Shown here: in pieces, positions 48,532 through 57,039 of the stretch
Numbering within the stretch: position 1 is the first letter of the stretch
How the letters are laid out: each line of letters begins with the position of its first letter
The notes under the pieces: model-generated
Database searches by the model: none
What the model was told of the DNA's origin: nothing
Seen by the model: the letters and a program-made list of their open reading frames with translations, nothing else
Program-made: the position numbers and the translations under genes
Source of the DNA: Bradyrhizobium sp.
Lineage (GTDB): Bacteria; Pseudomonadota; Alphaproteobacteria; Rhizobiales; Xanthobacteraceae
Length of the DNA: 60,043 nt
Assembly (NCBI RefSeq): GCF_004799405.1
Contig: NZ_SSMW01000146.1
Coordinates: forward strand, 1 to 60,043
Reading direction: 5' to 3'

Positions 48532-49878
48532 ATGAATATCAGTACATCGCCGGACGTTATCAGCCGCAGCTCCGTCAATATCACGCCGGGCTACATGTCC
48601 GGCTTCGGCAACAGCTTCGAGACCGAGGCGCTGCCCGGCGCGCTGCCGATCGGGCGCAATTCGCCGCAGCGCTGCGCCTATGGGCTTTATGCCGAGCAGC
48701 TATCCGGCTCGCCGTTCACCGCGCCCCGCGGCAGCAATGAACGCTCATGGCTATATCGAATCAGGCCTTCGGTGCGGCATTCCGGACGCTTCGCCAAGGT
48801 CGATGCCGGACTGTGGCGCACCGCGCCGTGTCATGAATATGAGTTGCCGATCGCGCAATTGCGCTGGGATCCGGCGCCAATCCCGAAACAGGACATGACG
48901 TTCCTGCAGGGCGTGCAGACCATGACCACGGCTGGCGACGCCAACACCCAGGCCGGCATGGCGGCGCACGTCTATCTCATTACGCAATCGATGGTCGATC
49001 AGCATTTCTACAACGCCGACGGCGAGATGATGTTCGTGCCGCAGCAGGGCAAGCTTCGTTTCGTCACCGAGTTCGGCCGCATTGATGTCGAGCCGGGCGA
49101 GATCACCGTGATCCCGCGCGGAGTTAAATTCCGCGTCGAGATCACAGCCGGTGCTGCCCGCGGTTACCTCTGTGAGAACTACGGCGGCGCCTTCACGCTG
49201 CCGGAGCGCGGCCCGATCGGCGCCAATTGCCTCGCCAATGCGCGCGATTTCCTCACCCCGGTCGCGGCCTATGAAGACAAGGACACGCCGAGCGAATTAT
49301 TCGTCAAATGGGGCGGCTCGCTGTTTGTGACCAGATTGCCGCATTCGCCGATCGATGTGGTGGCGTGGCACGGCAACTACGCGCCGTACAAATACGACCT
49401 GCGCACCTTCTCGCCGGTCGGCGCCATCGGGTTCGACCATCCCGATCCGTCGATCTTCACCGTGCTGACGTCGCCGTCGGAAACCGCGGGCACGGCGAAC
49501 ATCGATTTCGTGATCTTCCCGGAGCGTTGGGCAGTGGCGGAAAACACCTTCCGCCCGCCCTGGTACCACATGAACATCATGTCGGAGTTCATGGGGCTGA
49601 TCTACGGCGTCTATGACGCCAAGCCGCAAGGTTTCACGCCCGGCGGCAGCAGCCTGCACAACATGATGCTGCCGCACGGCCCGGACCGCGAAGCCTTCGA
49701 TCACGCCAGCAATTCGGAGCTGAAGCCGGTCAAGCTGACGGGCACCATGGCCTTCATGTTCGAGACCCGCTATCCGCAGCGCGTCACGGCGCATGCCGCA
49801 AAGTCATCGACATTGCAGGATGACTACGCGGATTGCTGGAAAGGACTGGAAAAGCGGTTCGATCCGAACCGGCCGTGA
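48532..49878 (+). CDS. hmgA: Homogentisate 1,2-dioxygenase
   Basis: A 448-residue enzyme that opens the aromatic ring of homogentisate to maleylacetoacetate using O2. It begins with the typical YMSGFGNSFETEALPGALP. The iron ligands are His346 and Glu352 (WYHMNIMSEFMG) and His382 (MLPHGPDREAF), at exactly the spacing of the human enzyme (335, 341, 371). GGAGG lies six bases before the ATG. It is the fourth gene of the operon, followed after a palindromic gap by fumarylacetoacetase. The maleylacetoacetate isomerase gene is not in the window. Confidence 0.97.
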   Translation: MNISTSPDVISRSSVNITPGYMSGFGNSFETEALPGALPIGRNSPQRCAYGLYAEQLSGSPFTAPRGSNERSWLYRIRPSVRHSGRFAKVDAGLWRTAPCHEYELPIAQLRWDPAPIPKQDMTFLQGVQTMTTAGDANTQAGMAAHVYLITQSMVDQHFYNADGEMMFVPQQGKLRFVTEFGRIDVEPGEITVIPRGVKFRVEITAGAARGYLCENYGGAFTLPERGPIGANCLANARDFLTPVAAYEDKDTPSELFVKWGGSLFVTRLPHSPIDVVAWHGNYAPYKYDLRTFSPVGAIGFDHPDPSIFTVLTSPSETAGTANIDFVIFPERWAVAENTFRPPWYHMNIMSEFMGLIYGVYDAKPQGFTPGGSSLHNMMLPHGPDREAFDHASNSELKPVKLTGTMAFMFETRYPQRVTAHAAKSSTLQDDYADCWKGLEKRFDPNRP

Positions 49879-49887
49879 GACTATTTC

Positions 49888-50008
49888 CGTCATTCCGGGC
49901 GCGCACTCGCGCGAGCCCGGAATCCATAACCACGACTAGAAGCATGGATTCCTCGATGCGCAATTGCACATCTGAGGTCTGCGCCTTGCGGCGCATCCCG
50001 AAATGACG
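49888..50008. repeat. Palindromic repeat between hmgA and the fumarylacetoacetase gene
   Basis: Begins CGTCATTCCGGGCGCG and ends CGCATCCCGAAATGACG, with inner pairs such as ATTCCGGGC/GCCCGGAAT around 49892-49921 and TGCGCAATTGCACA in the centre. It is of the CGTCATTCCGGG type common between rhizobial genes. It occupies nearly the whole gap of 147 bases. Confidence 0.65.
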
Positions 50009-50025
50009 AACTCGATTGGAGAAAT

Positions 50026-51297
50026 ATGCCCCATTCCAACGATCTCGGCCTCCGCTCTTTCATCGAAGTCGCCCCTAACTCGGATTTCCCGATCCAGAAT
50101 CTCCCTTACGGCGTGTTCTCTGCACGGGACGGAACAGCGCCCCGCGTCGGCGTCGCGATCGGCGATTACGTACTCGATCTCTGGGAACTCGGACAGGACG
50201 GGCGGCTGGGTGTCAGCCAACTGGATGTCTTCGCGGCACCGATGTTGAATCCCTTCATGGCGCTGGGGCCGAAAGTGTGGTCGCGCACCCGCGCGCGGAT
50301 CAGCGAGCTGTTGCGTCATGACAATCCTGAACTGCGCGACAACGCCGCCTCGCGCGACCGCGCGCTGGTGCCGATGGCGAACGTCACCCTGCATCTGCCG
50401 CTCGCGGTCTCGGGCTACACCGATTTCTATTCGTCCAGAGAACACGCCACCAATGTCGGCGTCATGTTTCGCGGCAAGGACAATGCGTTGCAGCCGAACT
50501 GGCTGCATATGCCGATCGGCTATAACGGCCGCGCCTCCACGGTTGTGGTCAGCGGCACCAAGGTGCGCCGGCCGCGCGGGCAACTAAAGCCGCCGAGCGC
50601 GGAGCTGCCGTCATTCGCGCCCTGCAAGCGGCTCGATTTCGAACTGGAAATGGGCGTCGTGGTCGGACAACCGTCGCCGATCGGCGAGATGCTCACCGAG
50701 AAGCAGGCCGAAGAGATGATCTTCGGTTTTGTTATTCTGAACGACTGGAGCGCGCGCGATATCCAGCAGTGGGAATACGTGCCGCTTGGCCCATTCCAGG
50801 CCAAGGCGTTTGCGACCTCGATCAGCCCGTGGATCGTGACACGCGAGGCGCTGGAGCCGTTCCGCGTGCACGGCCCCGTCCAGGATCCAACGCCGCTGCC
50901 CTATCTGCAGCAGGCTCAGCCAAACAACTACGACCTGCAGCTCGATGTCGGCTTGCGCGCGCCGTCGATTAGGCAAGCCGCCAATATCTGTCGCACCAAT
51001 TTCAAATACATGTACTGGTCGTCGGTGCAGCAGCTGATGCATCACGCCTCCTCCGGCTGCGCCATGAATGTCGGCGATCTCCTGGGGAGTGGCACCATCA
51101 GCGGTCCCGACAAGCACCAGCGCGGCAGCCTGCTGGAAATTAGCTGGAACGGCACCGAGCCGATTGAACTCTCCGGCGGCGTGAAGCGGACCTTTCTCGA
51201 AGATGGCGATTCGCTTGTCATGCGCGGCTGGTGCCAGGGCGACGGCTACCGCGTCGGCTTTGGCGAGGTCGAGGGAACGATAGTGGCGGCGGAATGA
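50026..51297 (+). CDS. fahA: Fumarylacetoacetase
   Basis: A 423-residue hydrolase that splits fumarylacetoacetate to fumarate and acetoacetate, the last step of tyrosine/homogentisate breakdown. The active-site segment YTDFYSSREHATNVG gives Asp133 and His140, seven residues apart as in the mouse enzyme, and the metal-binding Glu/Asp region is seen in DFELEMGVVVG and FVILNDWSARD. GGAGAAAT precedes the ATG. It follows hmgA on the same strand. Confidence 0.97.
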   Translation: MPHSNDLGLRSFIEVAPNSDFPIQNLPYGVFSARDGTAPRVGVAIGDYVLDLWELGQDGRLGVSQLDVFAAPMLNPFMALGPKVWSRTRARISELLRHDNPELRDNAASRDRALVPMANVTLHLPLAVSGYTDFYSSREHATNVGVMFRGKDNALQPNWLHMPIGYNGRASTVVVSGTKVRRPRGQLKPPSAELPSFAPCKRLDFELEMGVVVGQPSPIGEMLTEKQAEEMIFGFVILNDWSARDIQQWEYVPLGPFQAKAFATSISPWIVTREALEPFRVHGPVQDPTPLPYLQQAQPNNYDLQLDVGLRAPSIRQAANICRTNFKYMYWSSVQQLMHHASSGCAMNVGDLLGSGTISGPDKHQRGSLLEISWNGTEPIELSGGVKRTFLEDGDSLVMRGWCQGDGYRVGFGEVEGTIVAAE

Positions 51298-51310
51298 CGG
51301 TACCGGAGGT

Positions 51311-51622
51311 CTAGCGCGTCTCCGGCGGAATACCTGCTATCTTCGCCGAATGCGCGGCGATCTCGTCATGGCTGAACGACAGATGGACGCGTTTGGTCGA
51401 TGGCGGGTGCTTCCCGACCGACACGCCGAGCCGCCACTCCTTTGCCGGCCGGATCGGCCGCGGGGCGAAACCGCCACCGCAGTTCGGGCACACGTCATGC
51501 AGCTGGGTCTCGACGCAATCGGCGCAAAACGTGCACTCATAACTGCAGATGCGCGCTTCCGTTGAGTTTGGCGGAAGATCCTTATCGCAATATTCGCAAT
51601 TGGGTCGAAGTTGCAGCGCCAT
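51311..51622 (-). CDS. DUF1272 zinc-ribbon-like protein
   Basis: A 103-residue protein with eight cysteines in the first half: CEYC, then ICSYECTFCADC and VCPNC. This is the DUF1272 pattern and probably binds two zinc ions. The C-terminal half is basic and hydrophilic. Its role is unknown. It lies between fumarylacetoacetase (convergent, 13 bases away) and the Lrp-type regulator, on the same strand as the latter. Confidence 0.82.
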   Translation of the reverse strand: MALQLRPNCEYCDKDLPPNSTEARICSYECTFCADCVETQLHDVCPNCGGGFAPRPIRPAKEWRLGVSVGKHPPSTKRVHLSFSHDEIAAHSAKIAGIPPETR

Positions 51623-51779
51623 AGTTGCCCCCAGGTAAAACCTCTCCCACCGGGGAGAGGGAACCCACCGTCATTGCCGTGCCATCGAGTCAATCTTCAA
51701 TCAGTAGATCTGAATTGCATGATCGCAAATCGGTCGCCTGAACCGAATGACGAATATCCCTCGATTTCGGCCATCCAGT

Positions 51780-52253
51780 TCAGCGCAAGGATTTCAGCGG
51801 CAGCTTTTGCGTTTCCTTCAGGCGATCGAGCACGATCGAGGAGCGCACATGCGCCACGCTCTGGTGCGGCATCAGCACGTTGTTGACGATATCCGACAGG
51901 CTCCTGAGATCGCGCAGCACCGCCTTCAGGAGATAATCGGCGTCGCCGGTGAGCGAATAGGCTTCCTGGATATCGTCGACGCGATTGACCAGCGCGCGAA
52001 ACCGCTTGGCGTTGTCAGGTGAATGGGTTGCGAGCGTGATGTGGATGAAGGCGATGACCCCGAAGCCGAGCGGCTCGCTGGCAAGGTCGGCGTGATAGCC
52101 CGATATGACCTTGTCCTCCTCCAGCCGCATGCGCCGCCGCGAGCATTGCGACGCCGACAGGCCGGCGATGTCCGCGAGCTGCTGGTTGGTCAGGCGGCCG
52201 TCATCCTGCAGCGCAGCCAGGATTTTGAGGTCGAAGCTGTCAACTGATATCAT
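51780..52253 (-). CDS. Lrp/AsnC family transcription regulator
   Basis: A 157-residue regulator with an N-terminal helix-turn-helix (about 5-55, with NQQLADIAGLSASQCSRRRM) and a C-terminal RAM ligand-binding domain (GFGVIAFIHITLA ... GDADYLLKAVLRDLRSLSDI). It is divergent from 4-hydroxyphenylpyruvate dioxygenase with a palindromic operator in the gap, so it most likely controls tyrosine catabolism in response to an amino acid or a keto acid. The ATG at 52253 gives the standard N-terminus; an upstream in-frame codon at 52277 is within the operator. Confidence 0.9.
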   Translation of the reverse strand: MISVDSFDLKILAALQDDGRLTNQQLADIAGLSASQCSRRRMRLEEDKVISGYHADLASEPLGFGVIAFIHITLATHSPDNAKRFRALVNRVDDIQEAYSLTGDADYLLKAVLRDLRSLSDIVNNVLMPHQSVAHVRSSIVLDRLKETQKLPLKSLR

Positions 52254-52270
52254 GCGTAAAATACCATATT

Positions 52271-52289
52271 TATGCACGGATTGTGCATA
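52271..52289. promoter_or_regulatory. Candidate Lrp-type operator upstream of hpd
   Basis: TATGCAC-N5-GTGCATA, a perfect inverted repeat, in the 119-base gap between the divergent Lrp gene and hpd. A related TTTGCATACAC and TTGCGCAT sequence follows at 52310-52331. Lrp/AsnC proteins bind such AT-centred symmetric sites. Confidence 0.55.
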
Positions 52290-52372
52290 TTGCTAGCACA
52301 ATTGGCTTCGTTTGCATACACTTTGCGCATCGAACGGCTGATCATCCATGCGAGCAAATCAGGAGATCCGCC

Positions 52373-53491
52373 ATGGGTCCATTTCCGCACGACGTGCCGG
52401 CCGCCACGGTTTCCGCCGACAACCCGATGGGCACCGATGGTTTCGAGTTTGTCGAATATGCGCATCCCCGTCCCGAAGAACTGCACGCGCTGTTCAAGCT
52501 GATGGGCTATCTGCCGGTGGCGCGGCACAGGACGAAAAAGATCACGGTCTATCGTCAGGGTGACATCAATTACCTCATCAACGAGCAACCGGGCACCCAC
52601 GGCTTCAACTTCGTCGCGGCGCACGGTCCCTGCGCGCCGTCGATGGCGTTTCGCGTGGTCGATGCGAAGCGGGCGTATCAGCGTGCGGTGTCGCTTGGCG
52701 CGGAACTCGCCGACATCTCCTCCGCGCAGAAGACGCTCGATGTTCCCGCCATCAAGGGCATCGGCGGCAGCCTGCTGTATTTCGTCGATCGTTATGGCGC
52801 CAAGGGTTCGGCTTACGACACTGAATTCGACTGGTTGGGTGCCGAAAACCCGCGGCCCGAAGGTGCCGGGCTGTTCTATCTCGACCACCTCACCCACAAC
52901 GTCCATCGTGGGCGAATGGATGTCTGGACCGGTTTCTACGAGAAGCTGTTCAACTTCCGCCAGATTCGCTTTTTCGATATCGAGGGCCGCGCGTCCGGCC
53001 TGTTCTCGCGGGCGCTCACCAGTCCCGACGGCAAGATCCGGATTCCGATCAACGAGGATGCCGGCGATTCCGGTCAGATCGAGGAATATCTCAACGTCTA
53101 TCGCGGCGAGGGTATCCAGCATATCGCCTGCGGTGCGAAGGATATCTACCGCACCATCGAGACGCTGCGTGCCGACGGCCTGCCGTTCATGCCGCCGCCG
53201 CCCGCCGCCTATTTCGAGAAAATCGACACGCGCCTGCCCAGGCATGGCGAGGACGTTGCGCGGCTTAAGCGCGATGGCATCCTGATCGACGGCGAAGGCG
53301 TGGTCGAAGGCGGCCATACCAAGGTGCTGCTGCAGATTTTCTCGGCCAATGCCATCGGGCCGATCTTTTTCGAATTCATCCAGCGCAAGGGCGATGACGG
53401 TTTTGGCGAAGGCAACTTCAAGGCCCTGTTCGAATCGATCGAGGAAGACCAGATCCGTCGCGGCGTGCTGAAGGTAGAAAACGCGGCGTAA
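52373..53491 (+). CDS. hpd: 4-Hydroxyphenylpyruvate dioxygenase
   Basis: A 372-residue non-haem iron enzyme that turns 4-hydroxyphenylpyruvate into homogentisate, the substrate of hmgA. The iron ligands are His172 (FYLDHLTHNVHRGRM), His250 (GIQHIACG) and Glu334 (FFEFIQRKGDDGFGEGNF), as in the Pseudomonas enzyme. The first domain (about 20-150) is the usual vestigial half. AGGAGA precedes the ATG. It is separately transcribed from hmgA and fahA, opposite the Lrp-type regulator, and followed by a perfect 29-bp inverted repeat. Confidence 0.97.
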   Translation: MGPFPHDVPAATVSADNPMGTDGFEFVEYAHPRPEELHALFKLMGYLPVARHRTKKITVYRQGDINYLINEQPGTHGFNFVAAHGPCAPSMAFRVVDAKRAYQRAVSLGAELADISSAQKTLDVPAIKGIGGSLLYFVDRYGAKGSAYDTEFDWLGAENPRPEGAGLFYLDHLTHNVHRGRMDVWTGFYEKLFNFRQIRFFDIEGRASGLFSRALTSPDGKIRIPINEDAGDSGQIEEYLNVYRGEGIQHIACGAKDIYRTIETLRADGLPFMPPPPAAYFEKIDTRLPRHGEDVARLKRDGILIDGEGVVEGGHTKVLLQIFSANAIGPIFFEFIQRKGDDGFGEGNFKALFESIEEDQIRRGVLKVENAA

Positions 53492-53500
53492 GAAACTATG

Positions 53501-53619
53501 TCGTCCCGGCCTCCGAGCCGGGACCCATACGCCGTGACCTTGCGTGAGGCCGATGTGGTAGACGCCCTCTTTCTCCTCAACGCCCGGGATTATGGGTCCC
53601 GGCTCGGAGGCCGGGACGA
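53501..53619. repeat. Perfect 29-bp inverted repeat with 61-base centre
   Basis: The left arm (53501-53529, starting TCGTCCCGGCCTCCGAGCCG) and right arm (53591-53619) are exact reverse complements over 29 bases, and each arm is also self-complementary (CCCGGC...GCCGGG). It lies between the convergent hpd and acyl-CoA racemase genes and nearly fills the gap. Confidence 0.9.
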
Positions 53620-53627
53620 CGAGGGAA

Positions 53628-54740
53628 TTACCTCCCGCTCTGCCACTCCCGCGTGACGTCGGCGATGTCCACCGATGCGGCGTCACGGATCGCCGAGGGG
53701 GTGCGCGAAAAGCGAGGCGCGGGCGCTGGCTGGGTGACGCCATGGCGGGTGACGAAAGTCTCGCGCGCCTTCATGTGCGGATGTTCCGGCGCTTCTTTCA
53801 TGGTCAGAATAGGGGCGAAGCAGATGTCAGTGCCTTCCATGATCGCGCACCACTCGTCGCGGGTCTTGCTCTTGAAAACATCTGCCAGTTTCCGCTTGAG
53901 TGCCGGCCATGCCTTGCGGTCCATCTGATGATCGAAATCGGCGTCCGAAAGGCCGGCGTGCTGGCGCAGCAACGCGTAGAATTGCGGTTCGATCGAGCCG
54001 ATCGAAATGAACCGGCCGCAGCCGCACTCATAGACGCCATAGAAATGCGCGCCGCCGTCGAGGAAGTTGCTCTCGCGTTGCTCGGTCCACCGGCCCGCGG
54101 CCGTCATGTCGAAGAACATCGACATCAACGAAGCTGCGCCGTCGCACATCGCAGCATCCACCACCTGTCCGTTGCCTGATTTCTGTGCTTCCAATAACGC
54201 AGCGAGCGCGCCGACCAAGAGGTAGAGCGCGCCGCCGCCGAAATCGCCGACCAGATTGAGCGGCGGGACCGGCTTGTCCTTGCCGCCGATCGCGGCCAGC
54301 GCGCCGGTCACCGAAATGTAGTTGATGTCGTGGCCGGCGGCCTGCGCCAGCGGACCCTGCTGGCCCCATCCGGTCATGCGGCCGTAGACCAGACGCGGAT
54401 TGCGCGCCAGCACGACATCGGGTCCGAGCCCCAATCGCTCCATCACGCCGGGCCGAAAGCCTTCGACCAGCGCATCGGCATTGGCCAGGAGGTCGAGCAC
54501 GCGCGCGACCGCGGCCTTGTCCTTCAAGTCAAGTTCGACGACCTTTCGTCCGCGCCCCGCCACCGACTTCAAATTCTTCTTCGCGCCGACGCGATCGAGC
54601 GTGATTACTTCGGCGCCCATGTCCGCCAGCATCATGCAGGCAAAGGGACCGGGCCCGATGCCGGCAAATTCGACAATACGAAAGCCCGCCAGCGGACCGG
54701 AGGTGCGGGTGGAGGATTGTGGAGCTGATTTATCGAGCAC
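53628..54740 (-). CDS. CaiB/BaiF family protein, alpha-methylacyl-CoA racemase-like
   Basis: A 370-residue class III CoA-transferase-fold protein. The two catalytic residues of alpha-methylacyl-CoA racemase are in place: His137 in AAGHDINYI and Asp166 in NLVGDFGGG. The N-terminal segment FRIVEFAGIGPGPFACMMLA is typical, and the spacing favours racemase over CoA transferase. It would epimerise 2-methyl-branched acyl-CoA esters, for example in breakdown of branched or sterol side chains. The next gene upstream on the same strand is an LLM flavoprotein, 29 bases away. Confidence 0.85.
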   Translation of the reverse strand: MLDKSAPQSSTRTSGPLAGFRIVEFAGIGPGPFACMMLADMGAEVITLDRVGAKKNLKSVAGRGRKVVELDLKDKAAVARVLDLLANADALVEGFRPGVMERLGLGPDVVLARNPRLVYGRMTGWGQQGPLAQAAGHDINYISVTGALAAIGGKDKPVPPLNLVGDFGGGALYLLVGALAALLEAQKSGNGQVVDAAMCDGAASLMSMFFDMTAAGRWTEQRESNFLDGGAHFYGVYECGCGRFISIGSIEPQFYALLRQHAGLSDADFDHQMDRKAWPALKRKLADVFKSKTRDEWCAIMEGTDICFAPILTMKEAPEHPHMKARETFVTRHGVTQPAPAPRFSRTPSAIRDAASVDIADVTREWQSGR

Positions 54741-54769
54741 GTTGTTTTTCCGTCAATGAAACAGGAAGA

Positions 54770-56086
54770 TCATGAAGTTGCGGAAGTCTTGCTGCCATGG
54801 CTTCCAGGGTCGCTCAAGGTGACCTTGGCGGCGTCCGCCCACAGTTTGGCATTCTGCTTCTGGCGTTCGGTGCCGGTGCCTTCTTCCGCTATCTTGCGCC
54901 CGAGCGCGACAAAGACCGGAATTTCTTCGTCACGCATCGGCTTGGCAGCTTGCTTGCGGGTCATCGCCTTCTCGATGTAAGGCGCGAGCTCTTCCTGCTT
55001 CCGCTTTTCCAACTCGATCTCGCGTGCCCTGAATTCCGGCATCACTTCCCCGGCGAACAGCTCCAGCGCCTCGCAGATATCCTTATGTCTGTTGCGCCCG
55101 CCCTGCTGGATGAACACGGTCTGGTCGACGCCCGACTCCTCGAAGTGCCGCAGATGGGTCCGCAACTGGTCCGGCGTGCCGATGCCGTGATCGGCCCCGG
55201 CGGGCGGCAACGCATGCCGGGCCTTTTCGAAATTGGCCCAGATGTCGGTGCGTCCCGGTTTGTGCTCGCCGAAGATATAATGATGCGCGAGGCCGTAGCG
55301 GAAAAACCGCAGGCCATCCTCGCCACGGCGGCGCGATTCCATTTCATCGGGATGCACCGAGAAGCCGGTCACCATCGCGACGTTGGGATTGACCGCGTGG
55401 CCGATCGGAACGCATTCCTCTTTGAAGATGCGGTAGTAGTCGTCGACCCATTGCCGGGCCTCGCGCGGATCGACAAACGCGAAAGTCAGCGCCCCGATGC
55501 CGCAACGCGCCGCCATCTTGATGGTCTCGCGATTGGAGCATGCAACCCAGAGCGGAGGATGCGGCTTCTGTAGCGGCTTCGGCACAACGTTGCGGCATGG
55601 CATCTCGAAGAACTCGCCCTTGAAGCCGGGATAGGGGTCCATCGCCAGCATGTCGGTACACTGCTCGACGCCTTCTTTCCACATCCGTCGCTTCTCGACC
55701 GGATCGAAACCGACGTTGAAGCCGCCGAGTTCCATCAGCGACGCACTCTCGCCGGTGCCGAATTCGACGCGGCCGTTGGAGACCAGATCGAGCGTGGCGA
55801 TCCGCTCGGCCACCCGCGCCGGGTGATTGTATTTCGGCGGCATCAGGCAGATGCCGTGGCCAAGGCGGATTCTGCTGGTGCGCTGCGAACAGGCCGCGAG
55901 GAATATTTCGGGCGCGGAGGAATGAGAATACTCCTCGAGAAAATGATGCTCGACTTCCCAGGCGTAATCGATGCCGAGTTTATCGGCGAGCTCGACCTGA
56001 TCGAGCGCCTCCTGAAACAGCCGGTGCTCGTCGCCGTCGTTCCACGGCCGCGGCAACTGGTGTTCGTAGAAAATCCCGAATTTCAT
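54770..56086 (-). CDS. LLM class flavin-dependent oxidoreductase
   Basis: A 438-residue protein of the bacterial luciferase-like monooxygenase family. The core TIM-barrel motifs are seen in MKFGIFYEHQLPRPW, IRLGHGICLMPPKYNHPARV and VEFGTGES. Such enzymes use FMNH2 supplied by a separate reductase to oxidise varied substrates; the flavin reductase at 13.7 kb is far away and not clearly its partner. GGGAGC precedes the ATG. A lysine/glutamate-rich C-terminal region (about 350-400) is longer than in most members. Confidence 0.85.
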   Translation of the reverse strand: MKFGIFYEHQLPRPWNDGDEHRLFQEALDQVELADKLGIDYAWEVEHHFLEEYSHSSAPEIFLAACSQRTSRIRLGHGICLMPPKYNHPARVAERIATLDLVSNGRVEFGTGESASLMELGGFNVGFDPVEKRRMWKEGVEQCTDMLAMDPYPGFKGEFFEMPCRNVVPKPLQKPHPPLWVACSNRETIKMAARCGIGALTFAFVDPREARQWVDDYYRIFKEECVPIGHAVNPNVAMVTGFSVHPDEMESRRRGEDGLRFFRYGLAHHYIFGEHKPGRTDIWANFEKARHALPPAGADHGIGTPDQLRTHLRHFEESGVDQTVFIQQGGRNRHKDICEALELFAGEVMPEFRAREIELEKRKQEELAPYIEKAMTRKQAAKPMRDEEIPVFVALGRKIAEEGTGTERQKQNAKLWADAAKVTLSDPGSHGSKTSATS

Positions 56087-56224
56087 GGGCGCTCCCGAAA
56101 TGCTTGTTTTGAGGAAATTGTCTAGCGTTGCGGGGAGGGTGGCAAGCAGCTTTTGATGCGAATATGGCTAAACAGAAAGCGGCGCGCATTGTTGCGCGCC
56201 GCTTGCTTTAACGAGAAGAAGCGA

Positions 56225-57025
56225 TCAGCCGGCGTCGGCGACCGCGCGCTGCGCCATCACCTTGATCAGGTTGGCGCGGTAGGCCGACGATCCATGGATA
56301 TCGGTCAAAAGCCCGTCGGCGGAAATCTTGACGCTGTCGAGCGCGCCCGCAGACCAGTTGGCCTTGAGCGCCGCCTCGATCGCCGGTACCCGCATGACGC
56401 CGTTCTGGGAGGCGCCGGTGGCGGCGACACGGACGTCACCCGCCTTGGTCTTGACCACGAACACGCCGGTCAGGGCAAAGCGCGAGGCCGGATGGCGCAT
56501 TTTCGAATAACCCGCCTTGGCCGGAACCGGGAACGACACGGCCGTGATGATTTCGTCGTCCGCCAGCGCGGTTGCGAACAGACCCTTGAAGAAATCATCC
56601 GCCGCTATCAAGCGCTTGTTGGTCTTGACGGTAGCACCGAGCGCCAGCACCGCGGCTGGATAATCCGCGGCCGGATCGTTGTTGGCGATCGAGCCGCCGA
56701 TGGTACCGCGATAACGCACCTGGGGATCGCCAATCACGGACGTCAGATGCACGATCGCAGGGATCGCCTTCTTGGCGTCGGCGCTCTGCAGGATGTCGAA
56801 ATAGGTGGTCGCGGCCTTGATGGCCAGCGCATCGGCTGAAAGCTCGATACCGACCAGTTCCTTGATCTTTCCAAGGTCGATCACGTCGGATGGCGAGGCC
56901 AGCCGCTGTTTCATGACCGGGATCAGCGTGTGGCCGCCGGCCAGATATTTTGACTCGGCGCCCTTGGCGAACAAGGCGGCAGCTTCCGCGACCGTGGAGG
57001 GGCGATGATAGGTTGTCTCGTACAT
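56225..57025 (-). CDS. coxM: Molybdenum hydroxylase FAD subunit (CoxM type)
   Basis: A 266-residue FAD-binding subunit of the xanthine-dehydrogenase/CO-dehydrogenase family. FAD-contact motifs are AGGHTLIPVMKQRLA (about 30-44) and TIGGSIANNDPAADYPAA. It receives electrons from the iron-sulfur subunit. GAGAGGGAA precedes the ATG at 57025. It follows the large subunit by 14 bases, giving the order small, large, medium along the transcript. Confidence 0.9.
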   Translation of the reverse strand: MYETTYHRPSTVAEAAALFAKGAESKYLAGGHTLIPVMKQRLASPSDVIDLGKIKELVGIELSADALAIKAATTYFDILQSADAKKAIPAIVHLTSVIGDPQVRYRGTIGGSIANNDPAADYPAAVLALGATVKTNKRLIAADDFFKGLFATALADDEIITAVSFPVPAKAGYSKMRHPASRFALTGVFVVKTKAGDVRVAATGASQNGVMRVPAIEAALKANWSAGALDSVKISADGLLTDIHGSSAYRANLIKVMAQRAVADAG

Positions 57026-57039
57026 GGCTGTATTCCCTC

